Origin: Chrysaora quinquecirrha
Taxonomy: Eukaryota > Cnidaria > Scyphozoa > Semaeostomeae > Pelagiidae
Direction: 5' to 3'
NCBI GenBank assembly: GCA_014526335.1
Contig: JACTAT010000040.1
Coordinates: forward strand, 9,741,857 to 9,805,856
Length of the DNA stretch: 64,000 nucleotides
Position numbers and translations under genes: made by a program. Shown here piece after piece: positions 1 through 10,717 of the stretch; the first letter of the stretch is position 1; each line of letters opens with the position of its first letter. The notes under the pieces are model-generated. The model ran no database searches. It saw only the letters and a program-made list of their open reading frames with translations, and had not been told where the DNA came from.

Positions 1-639
1 AGTTCTTTAGTTCCTGGACTTGGAAGCGAGATCTTACGAATTGTCTGCTTTCCATGATTTCGGTCACCAATTTGCTGATGGTTGCTGCTAGGTCTCGATG
101 AACGAGGTCTGCGAGGCTTTGTGACATAGCTGTCATTGCTACCCGAGAATTTCCGATAAGATGCTGGTCTTAATGTCGATAACCTGTCCACATCGTAAGA
201 TTCAGAAGCACCATTTCCACTGTATGTATTTTGTGACTTTTGAGAACTAACATCATTTGGGATTTGTAGACCAATGTTAGTAAACTGAGTCTCGTCAAGG
301 CTTTTGGAAATACTGGAATGCGCAATTGTTAATTTGTTTGTCAATCTTCCCTTAGCATGAGCATTTCTACGATTTAAGATTCTCGTATTATTGTTTATAT
401 TATCTTCCGTTGATACAAAATCAAAATCTTCCTCAGGCTCTGCATCGTTAACTTGAATCATGATTTTCTTTCTTGAAATAATTGTGTCATCATCTTCTGC
501 AAAATTATTGTTCTCTTCACGGTACAAATTATCATCACAATCATTGTATATTTCTTGTTCTTCCAAGTATCTGTCAAGAAGTGCCTTTTTGCACGGTTTT
601 TCATCATTTTTCAGCAGCAAATATTTATTGGAACTCATT
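1..639 (-). CDS. 5'-terminal coding exon of an unrecognised gene, cut by the window edge
   Basis: Reading the minus strand from the ATG at 638-636, 212 codons stay open to base 1 with no stop, so the gene continues beyond the left edge. The ATG sits two bases after a splice acceptor (TTTACTTTCAG, cut after 640), so the exon starts at 639 with almost no 5' UTR. The protein begins MSSNKYLLLKNDEKPCKKAL. It is polar and probably disordered: acidic stretches around residues 27-52 and 67-80, an Asn run near 85, and a Ser/Arg/Pro-rich basic part near 165-190. I see no membrane segment, signal peptide or known domain. Long uninterrupted reading plus a clean acceptor make a real exon likely. The function is unknown. 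Confidence 0.72.
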
Positions 640-1132
640 CTGAAAGTAAAGACGAAGGTATTTTACGGTCCTCTTCTAAAATTTGCGGAGAAATGCCAAC
701 TGTATGTAAGCCTTAAAGGGAAAAGACAAACGGATGATCATGTAATGGTTAATGTTTGAACTTTTATGTAATTGCAGTTATTTAATGCGAATATTGCACG
801 CGACTTATTGGATTTTAGGGATCCCATTGTTGAAAAAATGGGATTTCTATCAAAGATTTTCCAGATAAGAGTGAGTTGAAACCTGTTGAAACCCATAAGG
901 GCAATATCTATGCAGGGAATGTCTCGACGGAGAAGCAGCCCAAGTTGTCTCACTAGGCATATTCATGCAATGAGAGAAACCCCCTTTATTGGCAAGTAAA
1001 AGTACAAGGGGCAAAATCCATTTGTTTACCATGGAAATCACGTAAAGCTTTTGGAGTATGAGCTACCATTCGGAAAAATGCGAAAGGGGCGAAAAAATGA
1101 TAAAAATGGCAAGAGGAAAGAGTAATATCTAC

Positions 1133-1260
1133 CTGAACTGTGTTTGACGAAAGCTTCTTCTTCATACAAAATAGAATTCTTTCACAGCGTGCATATGAAG
1201 TCGAGAGAGTAAACGAGCTCACTGCTCACATTCATTCAACATAGACAGTCTAGACGTTTA
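1133..1260 (-). other. Possible 5' UTR exon of the left-edge gene
   Basis: On the minus strand the sequence ends at a good donor, CAG|GTAGAT (GT at 1132-1131). It could splice to the acceptor at 641. An ATG near 1222 opens a frame to this donor, but after splicing that frame would stop a few codons past the main ATG. It would therefore act as an upstream ORF, not as the protein start. The 5' limit is a guess. This is inference from splice consensus only. Confidence 0.22.
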
Positions 1261-3989
1261 ATTTCCACTCGTTTTATGTTTACCAGATTGATACGAAGTG
1301 TTAAAAACCAGTTACATGATATATAGAAACAACGTTACTTATTAATACTTTTGTGAAATAACAAAGCTATATAAACATCTGACCGTGAAGAAAAAGAAAC
1401 CACAAAGTCTGCTATCGTCGACCTGCTTGGCTTTAGTTATCCAATTTAATCCCCTTAAAAAAGCAGTAAAACTACACTTCAACCAAGGAATTTTACTAAC
1501 ACTTTATAAATAATAAATAATAGGAGCAATTCCTTATTTAACACTAAGATCAGTATTCTCGCATATAATTGTGCCCAAACAGTGAACAACATCTACTTAA
1601 TTTCTATTATACCGTTTGCCAGTGGATAAAAATAATCCTAAAGCGTTATTTCCCAACAGGAATCCATTGAATCTTCAAATAAGAACCGCAACAACAGCTG
1701 AATTTCGGCTACCACAGTCGGACTTTCTATGAGCCTTGACGTCATTGAGAAATGTACATAAATGCTATTCCCTTGAAACTCTTATATAGCTACTTATTTT
1801 AAGGAGAATATTAAGGTGGATTGCGACAGATAGTTAATTAGATTTAAACAATCTACTCCACCTTTTCACGATATTTAGGTGTTTAGGCTGTTGAATAAAA
1901 GTCGAGCTCACGATTGACAACCAATGAGCTTCAAATAAAAAAACGTGAAACACAGTTTCATTTTTGCCCGTTTCCAAGAATTATCCAACAGAAGATGATA
2001 AACTAATATTTTATTATATGTTCATTATTAATAAATTAACTTATACATTAAAACAATATTACATCATTATGCTCGATTGGCTACAGGGGCAACATTCATC
2101 AAATAGGGAGGTACCGCTCATAAGTGTGATTATTCGCCGAAAATTCTAGAAAAGGGGTTCCATTTTGCACAAAATTCTTGAGTACGTAAGATCTCGATCC
2201 TATTTTGAGTCGATCTTCGGACACGAAACTGTCAAGACCTTTAAAAGGAAAGGAGTATGGACCTAAAACTGATTATTAATGGTGGGTTCAGGCCTCAAAA
2301 ATAGTCCTAGCAGTACAATACTGTATATTCACTCCTCGGAAATCTGGTTTACCCCCCTGGAAATCTTATTTGTTCTCACCAAAATCCCTTAGAAATTTTT
2401 AACTGAGTCTTAATGAAACCTAGTATCTGTCTTAAGAGTAAAATGCTCCGAAATGTTCTACCTTTCAGCTAGCTAATTAAGCGAACTTTTAATTAAGAAA
2501 TGAATTATGATTTGCATGATGCATGCTGAGCAAGCGATTCATTTGATTGATCATGATAGGTTTCCCCACTGCATTTCAGTAACGAGGTAACGCCACATTG
2601 TAACATCGAGTAAGATGTAAGTGGAGACCTACTACAAGGCAGATACTCTTGATATGGAAGAAAAGCTTGTTATTCTATGTTTTTATCTTCTTTTTGCAGC
2701 ACAACATTGAAATTTAGATCCTCAGAGTCTTTTGTTGTACTTTTTGGACTTTTTGGTGTTTGAATGCCCCTAGGGGTTCGAACTGTTCTACATGAATCAT
2801 TTCCAGGAGCGGGAACCCTCAATGAGATAAACTAAACACTAGCTATCGATAATTCCGCACTTTAAAAAAAAAGTACCCCTAAATAATGGCACGTCCCCGT
2901 ACCCCCAAAACTGTTAAGTTACCCCCCCCCCTCGAGTAGCCAGCCTGAAAGACCGCTAAAACAGACAGCACAAGCTCCATTACAAACAGGATATAGTAAG
3001 CTTCATCACGAGCAACAGAAATCTATAGCAAAAGCAACCATTTGCATAAGGAAATTGAATTGGATGGCCTAAATTGTTGTAGTTGTGCGACCTACCAACT
3101 GTATCATGAAACTCAGGTCAAAAGCCAGGCTTGTCTGGATACCAGTTAGAATCAAAGCCAAATAATTTGAGGCAGTAGTTTGATTGTTTTTTTTTTGAGC
3201 GTCTGGTTTCTCAAAGGAAGCTCATAGAAACTAGCCAATCACGGATAGCCTTCAGGCAGACTCGGGCACTTTGAAGAGTGCAGACACTGAAAAATTTCTT
3301 ATAGCTTGCATTCGCAATTCGTAATCGAGTTTTGGTAAGATTTTTATGAAGTTGATTATACCACGTAGAATCAAGCAGCTGGTCTGTTAGGCTTAAGAGA
3401 CGAAAACTACAGCGCATTGACCATGTAACAGGTTTACCATACATAGCTATGGAAGCGACAAAAAGGCTGCACTAAATGGGGGTCTATCATACTTGTTTAA
3501 AGTTGGTTTCCAGTACCCGGCAACATTCCAATTATACTGCTGGCTATTGTGGCTAATTTTGAGGTCTCATTATTTCAGCAGTCGTTGTTACGAGGTCTCT
3601 CAGCAGGTCAATATCAACGCCAGGCAGACCTCTTCAATGGCACTGAGGGTGGTTATTGCCAGAGGGTTTTAAACGTCCTCATCAGTTCTAACGTCCTAAT
3701 CAATTTTGAGACGGACCTGCAGTTTCATGCAATCACCCGCGTCACAGAGAGCAAGGTTTTTCAGCTTGTAATTTTTGCCACATACCCTGAATTATAGAGC
3801 CAAAGACCTTAAGCATAAATGACGCAGCAACTACACTGTGCTATCATTTACTCTTCATTGATATAAAGAAGGCACGATTTACTTTTTATCAATTAGCTTT
3901 ACGTACTATAAACCCACTTAGGGGAATCTGTCTGAATAAAACCTGTCTCTGAGTTACCTGAATTCAAGCAGAGTCTTTTCGATGATTAC
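1261..3989. other. Non-coding stretch, no gene recognised
   Basis: Both strands carry only short open frames (77-82 codons at 3211-3444 minus and 3549-3797 plus) without domain or splice support. A C-run occurs at 2922-2931. Nothing else can be supported. Confidence 0.5.
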
Positions 3990-4071
3990 CTTGTATTATC
4001 ATTCATACCATATCCAATGGCATCACCAAGTGAATTCCATACTCTGAACTCAGTTGCTAAGAATTCGGCAC
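3990..4071 (-). CDS. Isolated exon resembling an UNC93-like membrane transporter
   Basis: An 82-nt stretch lies between an acceptor (CTCATTCCAG) and a donor (ACAAG|GTAATC). The frame that fits both encodes AEFLATEFRVWNSLGDAIGY followed by GMNDNT. The pattern Y/F-R-x-W-x-S-L-G-x-x-I-x-Y resembles a segment that I recall from the second half of UNC93A-type major-facilitator proteins. That is memory, not a search. I could not find the neighbouring exons; the minus-strand open frame at 4140-4469 is not clearly joined to it. It may be one exon of a spread-out gene or a relic. Confidence 0.3.
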
Positions 4072-5324
4072 CTGGAATGAGAAAAGAACATACATAACGC
4101 TTACCATAACCTTTAAAATTGGTTTCCTTAAGAATGTTACTAGCTACTGTGATGAGAATATCGCGGTATTCTTAAAGAGCAACCATCCTCGATACTTAAA
4201 TGAAAACAAATTGCAGCTGAAACTGGGTAAACGTTTATCACCAATACATTCGTTAACATATTAGGGCCTGTTGGGCCAAATAGCCCACAAAAATTCCTGG
4301 TCCAAACTACTTCAGTACCGTAATCATCGTTCTGTGTCTCCTCTCCTTGAGACAACAATGCTAAGAGGACGATTTGTTTCAGATTGATCGAAAACCACGG
4401 CAGAACTAGTAATGAACAGGTCTTGGGTTCATTAATTTTCTCCAAATATGAAAGTGAGAGGAATACCAAAGCCCAAAAAGAGGATAAGCATCATTAGTGA
4501 ACATACAGGAAATGAATCACGTAATCTCCAAATCATTATGAACAAGATTTTTTGGAAATTTTTAGTTTTTTAGGTCAAGAGATTTCATCTTTTAATTCTT
4601 ATTCCTGCGGGTTACGTCCCCAGGGCGAATAGGCCTCTACGTGAAACTCCGCTGTCCATATTCGACCCTGGTATCGGCCTTGTCTTTTCGCAATTTGATT
4701 GGCTGTTCAAATAATAGATATTTTAAGTGACGTCACAGTTTCTTCAAAATTTCACACCAAAATAGGCCGAAAACTATGTGAAAAACATCTATAAAAACCA
4801 AAAAATGATGTTACATGAGATATTGTATCTTGCCTGACAATTATCAATGAAATTCTTTGCGTTTCCTTTCTAAGAACATCTGCTTTCAGAATTTTCATCA
4901 TGTTGTGATGCCTAGGCCAAATTTGCCAGTATTTTGGCATATTTTTGTGGCCGGTACCGGAGCCCAAATCGATTTGACGGTTGAGATTCGAGGAAATTCG
5001 ATTTGGGGCTTGGGGACGAGGTTGACGCCTATCTGTCACTCAGAAAATTCAAAAATTAGCTATTTCACTTGTCTTGTGCTGCCAGTCCCTAACAAATGCT
5101 AGAACATGTCACTATTAGATGTTACCAACAATTGATCCTACCATGATACGTTTATTGGCGGCCTTGCCTATTTAAAGCTTGCCTTGTGAAATAAGTCATT
5201 TTTCATCGACTAGACAGGAAACCTCTCAAATGAGCCTGCTCAATTTATCCCTACTCTTGGATCAGTATGTTGGTGCAGTTGCTGTGTCAAGAAGATATTT
5301 ATCGTACAGAAACTGTGAAGATCC
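4072..5324. other. Non-coding or unresolved stretch
   Basis: A 109-codon minus-strand open frame (4140-4469) contains the peptide GTEVVWTRNFCGLFGPTGPN. It has no recognisable domain, and its start is unsupported. The rest (4500-5324) shows no coding signal that I would defend. Confidence 0.35.
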
Positions 5325-5511
5325 TTCATTATCATTGAATCTGGGGAGATCTCTAACAGGCTCAAATTTGAATAAGAAACTAACGCCAGAATACATAGAG
5401 CCCAGCCTTATAATCTGAAAAAGAATATTTAATTTGTGGCAGTCAAATGCTGAGTTTGAGAAAATAAAACGCGATGGAAAAGTGCAGAAAGGAGATGTAT
5501 TTCTGATGCGA
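5325..5511 (+). repeat. Dispersed repeat, copy 1 of 2
   Basis: About 187 bp match 9472-9665 in the same orientation with scattered substitutions and small indels. Shared words include ATTATCATTGAAT, GGGGAGATCTCT, AGTCAAATG and GAGAAAATAAAACGCGAT. There is no inverted terminal repeat. It could be part of a larger interspersed element or an old segmental duplication. Confidence 0.75.
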
Positions 5512-5751
5512 TACTAGTACTAAGGTAGACCTTATGACAGAAGGGCTAAAGCTTGGAATTCTTTGAATTTCAGTCTTTTGCAAAACGCTTGTGAAAAACT
5601 GTTTCCTATAAGAGAACCGAATGATTCAAATACGAGAAGCAGTAAAAGGTAAACACACGGGTTACCAAGCCAAAAAATCAGCTTGTGAAAAATTCAGTTT
5701 ATAGAGCCGCTGTTTTGATTTTTATGGCTTAAGCAACAGTCAATCCGAGTA

Positions 5752-5956
5752 TAGACTTACCTTACCGTCTAAATTTTCCCTTATCGAACACAAAGTCATA
5801 CCAGAAATATGATGGCGCTGCGGAAGAGACAGTGAGTAAAGTGAACTGAGATTGACTGAGATCTCAGTTCACTTTTCTCATCCCCCGCAACGCTGTTACA
5901 TTTCGGTTACGAATTTGTGCTCGGATAAAGAAGAATTTAGACTGAGGGTAAGTCTA
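5752..5956. mobile_element. Foldback MITE with TAGACTTA ends and a 9-bp target duplication
   Basis: A 205-bp element is almost entirely one inverted repeat. It starts TAGACTTACC and ends GGTAAGTCTA. The outer arms pair for about 75 bp, and the centre is a perfect 14-bp stem (5839-5852 with 5861-5874) around an 8-nt loop. Flanking 9-mers are ATCCGAGTA (5743-5751) and ATACGAGTA (5957-5965), 8 of 9 identical, which fits a target-site duplication. Length, lack of coding and 9-bp duplication suggest a Mutator-like MITE. A second copy with the same TAGACTTA ends lies at 58424-58560. Confidence 0.8.
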
Positions 5957-6053
5957 ATACGAGTAAGGTACTGTACAGAGATGAGTTTGGGGAATTTGAC
6001 GTAATGGAGAATTTGACGTAATGAAATGTTCAAGGGATAGAGGTGCAATACAC

Positions 6054-6403
6054 TATTTTTTTATAAGAACCAGGAAATTTTGATCGAGGCTGGCTGTTCT
6101 GAAATTTTTGCCGTTTTTGAGCCTGAAATGTTCTTAATCTGTTCTTAATTCCTTGGTTACTTAGATATCTGTATTTTCAATGAATGTCTAGGGTGGTACT
6201 GGGTTTGTGTGAAAATGCAGCATTCTTTTCTATTTCTTTGTTTGCTTGCATTTTACGTTCCGTCTGACTGTCGCACCTCCATATTTAGCTGATATTCTTG
6301 AGGCTTTTGAAAAGGCCAGCCTTAGCTTGTTCTTAATTTGTTTTTAAAATCTAGGCAAATTCCAGGCTCGTGTTCTTATAAAATTGTTCTTATGAAAAAA
6401 AGA
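6054..6403. mobile_element. MITE-like element with 17-18 bp inverted ends
   Basis: The ends are TATTTTTTTATAAGAAC (6054-6070) and its imperfect reverse complement (6386-6403). The direct repeat GTGCAATACAC flanks both sides (6043-6053 and 6404-6414). The interior holds repeated TGTTCTTAAT-type words and no ORF. The ends resemble those of the element at 14421-14807, so the two are probably relatives. The superfamily is undecided because the flanking repeat (11 bp) is longer than most target duplications. Confidence 0.65.
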
Positions 6404-6677
6404 GTGCAATACACAACGATCAGATGTTAGAAGAGGTTGAGAAATCAAATCTGCCTAAATCAAATTTAGTCAGAAATCTTGAAAAACAACACAAGTGAGT
6501 TTTCACAAAAAATACACGCACTCGCTAACTTCAATATTTACTTAAGTTCTCTCAAAAATTGCTTTTTTGATTTCAATTATGTCATGTCAGTAGGAAACTC
6601 AAATAAAATTATTTTTCCTTTTAAACCATGCTAAGAATAAAGCTATACTTCAACATGCAGCTGAGTTCATAATTAGA

Positions 6678-7660
6678 AAGTATTGTAGAAAAATACACAT
6701 AGATTTGAATTGAAATATATATTCTACTGAACGAAGTAAAAAAAGTATGCTTTCCTTATTATTGGTATCGAGCAAGTATGCAAACAAACAAATAAATCAG
6801 CAAACAAGCAAGAAAGCAAAGCAAACACGCTTGCAAGCATGCGAGCATGTGAGCAAGGAAGCATTCAAGCAAGACAGCAAGCAAGCAAGCTCCATTTAAG
6901 CAACCAAGCAGGCAAGCCAGCAAGCAAGTAGCAAGCAAGCAAGCAACCATCGAAGCAACCAAGCAGGCGAGCCAGCAAGCAACCACCGAAGTATTGTAGA
7001 AAAATAATCATAGATTTGAATCGAAATATATATTCTACTGAACGAAGTAAACAAAAATATGCTTCCCTTCTTATTGGTATCGAGCAAGCATGAAATCAAA
7101 CAAATACCTAAGCAAACAAGCATAAGAAAGCAAAGCAAACACGATAGCATGCATGCGAGCATGCGTGCAAGGAAGCATTCATGCAAGCAAGCAAACAAAG
7201 CAAGCAAGCAAGCTCCATTGAAGCAACGAAGCAGGCAAGCGAGCAAGCAAGCAACCTTTGAAGCAACAAAGCAGGCAAGCCAGCAAGCAAGTAGCAAGCA
7301 AGCAAGCAACCTTTGAAGCAACAAAGCAGGCAAGCCAGCAAGCAAGTAGCAAGCAAGCAAGCTCCATTGAAGCAACAAAGAAGGCAAGCCAGCAAACAAG
7401 TAGCAAGCAAGCAACCAACCATCGAAGCAACTAAGCGGGCAAGCAAGTATCTTTGAAGCAATCAAGCAGGCGAGCCAGCAAGCAAGTAGCAAGCAAGCAA
7501 GCAACCTTTGAAGCAACAAAGCAGGCAAGCCAGCAAGCAAGTAGCAAGCAAGCAAGCAACCATCGAAGCAACTAAGCAGGCAAGCAATCAAACTTTGAAG
7601 CAACCAAGCAGGCAAGCCAGCAAGCAATTAGCAAGCAAGCAAGCAACCACCGAAGCATAA
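6678..7660. repeat. GCAA-type minisatellite inside a 311-bp tandem duplication
   Basis: A block starting AAGTATTGTAGAAAAAT at 6678 recurs at 6989, an offset of 311 bp. Each copy leads into a run of AAGCAAGCAAGC words with longer units such as AAGCAACAAAGCAGGCAAGC. The second run continues to about 7660. Minus-strand open frames here (e.g. 6896-7627) spell only Leu/Ala/Cys repeats (ACLLACWLACL) in several frames at once. They are by-products of the repeat, not genes. Confidence 0.9.
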
Positions 7661-9471
7661 AAAAAACAGGCCAATATGCTGTCATACGATGTTAGGGTTT
7701 TAATCCAAATTAATGCGAGGGTAGGCCATTCCTAATACGAAAGATGTTTCCGCTTTTTCTTTAAATTTTGATGTTGTGTACTGCTCAGACTATTACGATA
7801 CCATTTTAGAGACGGAAAAATAAGATTGTCCGGTGGCAAATATTAGGAGTTATCCAAATCTGAAAATTCGCTGAATCGAAAATACGCTTTCTTTTCAAAA
7901 CAGGAAAGTTCTGAATAGTTTACTATAGATGTGAACGTACGGGATCAAAAAAACAGTTTCAGGATTAAAAGGTAAATAAAATAGCAAACAAAAGTGAAAA
8001 TTTTAGAAATATCTGTATATAAAAACCAAGAAACTGAAGAACATGTAAATAGAAAGAGTGAATTGTGTAAAGCTTTTAAGTAGAAAGGATTTAGGCTGAA
8101 TCGATGATATATTAAATGTGCCTTAACAAGAGAGTGTTATCAGCTCATCGTTACCAAAAAGTGAGTTAGCTGAACTGAGTTAGTAATAATGAAAAGAGAA
8201 TCCTTTGTAAACATATTCCACCTGTTTTAGATCCAAAGGCTTTTTTAGCACTGACCAATCAGATTGAAGTATCTTGAGTCAACAGGCTAGCAAATTAATA
8301 CGATTGTGGGAGTGATACCGGGTTATTGCGCAAAACAAATCATTCTTTCAAGCACCCAGCAGAGCAGCAAGTGACTCATAGTGTAGTTCAAATAAAACAA
8401 ACACACGCCAACGAAATCTAGCAGCAACACTACTGAAACGTTGCGATTAAGAAGGAGACAGAAGAAGTGAATTGTCGTAAACATCTAAATCAAGCTGGAA
8501 TATCAAAGTATAGTAAACATATAGCTAGCTGTAAGCGTACAGCATATCACAAATATTAGCCAATCAAAAACTCAATTTCACAAGAAAACAAGCTCTTAAG
8601 ACATACGAGTCCAAAATCAACAACGATCAACATACATCGTCTTCATTGCACTGGTAAACAACAATGACTGAAGTTAAAGCAACCCAAGGAACAGGTTTAT
8701 TCTGATTTGGTTAGAGAGTGAAGATCAATTTTATCAGTTTAAGATTGATAATTTCTTGAATGCTGTTTGCTGAAAGAAGAAAGTTACTAAAGAAGAAGAT
8801 ATACGAACGCAAGAGAAACGGCGAGCGTCTTACAGCTACTGTATTGTAAGAAGAGCACGATTATTGCTGAAGGGCATTTCTGACTTGAAAAAAATTGAAA
8901 TTTGAATTAAAAGAACCGCGAAGAAGGTCAGCTTTGATTCGATTCAAGAAAGGATATCGATGCAAGTTGGAACTCGATGCTGTCGAATGCTGTTTTATTA
9001 CAAAGAAAACTCAATTACCAACACAGGATAATACATTTGAAGAGATATTGAAACGAACCCCACAGAAACGGTTTGGCTATTCCCATTTGTAAAACAATAT
9101 AACTTTTGTCACAGGAAACTACTGACCGGGAAAATAAAAATACTTGATTCAAAAGACCAAGAAGCAAGAAGCAGGTGCACTCTAACGCGATTTCAGAAGA
9201 GAAGATCTACGGGGGATTTAATTCGATTTTCTTGAAAGCTGTTATCTGTGAAGAAAACAACTATAAGAAATATATGTGGCCTGTGTTACAAACAAAGAAT
9301 CAAAATCAAACAAGAAACAAACGGATATAGCATCTTTATTCTCACTTTGTATACAGCCTTTTTTATATTACGGCAACTTAAGACTAAGACCGTAAAGTTC
9401 CAAGTCCAAAATCCTTATCTCCGAATTCTATTCTTCTATTGACTCCCTCACCGCTCAAGGGGGCTATGTCT
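7661..9471. other. Non-coding stretch with old internal repeats
   Basis: No gene is supported; open frames at 8895-9092 and 9248-9442 are short and domain-less. From about 8690 the sequence contains recurring words such as GAATGCTGTT, AGGAAACT and GAAGAAGAAAG, which suggest diverged tandem copies of a few hundred bp. Confidence 0.45.
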
Positions 9472-9665
9472 TTCATTATCATTGAATTTGGGGAGATCTC
9501 TGAGCGGCTCACATATATTTGAAGAGGATACTAACGCTAGGAATATACAGAGCCCAGTGTTTTTATCTGTAAAAGAAAATTTAATTTGTGACAGTCAAAT
9601 GTTGGGTTTGAGAAAATAAAACGCGATTGAAAAGTGCAGAAAACAGATGTATTTCTCATTCGACT
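9472..9665 (+). repeat. Dispersed repeat, copy 2 of 2
   Basis: This matches 5325-5511 in direct orientation and is slightly longer through small insertions. It lies about 1 kb upstream of the GPCR start. Confidence 0.75.
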
Positions 9666-10717
9666 GGAGGAGAGAAAATCGCTGTAAGAGTAATTCAGTG
9701 CCTTTGAATGCCCTCAAAGGCCATTTTTTGTGAAGAAGAAAGTGTAGTAGCTAAATTGATGCCAAGATGACACTAATATCGCTAGAAAACGCTAGAGAAA
9801 CCAACAGGCAATATAAATTTTGCAATAGGAAACTGCTGATTGTCAAAATACACAAACGTGATTAAGGAACGCTGTGAGGCAGTATGTTCGTACTCGATAT
9901 GAGCGAAAATCGATGACACAGTTGCGATCTTATGAATGCTGTTAGAATGTAAAAAAGATAGTCAAACATGTTTTAGAACAAATTAACACAGATAAACCAA
10001 TCGCAGAGAAGAACAAAATTAGTCATAAAAAACATCTGCTGTATCAAGTCAATCATTTTATCGACGCAAAGTCATTTGCAAACATACTAGGTAACTCTGC
10101 TACTCGTAAAGTTAAAAGGACAACAGAACTCTGCTGATCAAACATCAAGACAGAGTAAAGCAATTAATAGTCACTGAGAAGGAAACAGAATGGATAGGAT
10201 TTCGAAATACATTTTTAAAAAAAGATAAGGGAATAAAATAAACTTTAAATTGAAGGATACAAAGACATAAATTGTAAAGGTTTACACTGGGTTCGTTTTA
10301 AAGAACAGCTATGAGATGTTCAGTTTTCCTTTTGAAGATTCACAACTGTTAAAATCGCTCAAAGACTGAATCAAGCCTTCACGAATCTCCAGAAGCCTCC
10401 TACATGATCAAGTCTTCATCATTGGTCTTTACTCAGCTGTGTATTATTCGGATTACAGACAAACAGTAACCCAGCTTAACGAGCTCGTTTACGTCTCGCG
10501 CTCGAAAGTACTTCTTTTGTTTCAAGGAAAGGTAAATATTAAGACAACCATAACAGAAATATCGATTCAGATAGGCCAATCTGCGTGCAAGTAACTATAT
10601 TCGCCGAATAAAACCTTAACGTGCCTGTTACAATAGACTAGCTGAAGTTCAAGAAAGAAACCATCCGAAAACGTTGAAATATCTTGGCCTTAAGCTTTAC
10701 AAAGAATTGATATAACC
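9666..10717 (+). other. 5' flank of the GPCR gene
   Basis: No ORF is supported. A stretch at about 9809-9975 (ATATAAATTTTGCAATAGGAA and onwards) is a diverged copy of about 9094-9260 (ATATAACTTTTGTCACAGGAA). I could not pick out a promoter element with confidence. Confidence 0.4.

Noticed and set aside
4752..5102. Overlapping open frames on both strands
   Set aside because: They mirror each other, have no domain, and neither has splice or start support.
6896..7627. 243-codon Leu/Ala/Cys-rich membrane-like protein
   Set aside because: It is produced by the GCAA minisatellite. Several frames on both strands are open at once and no domain is present.
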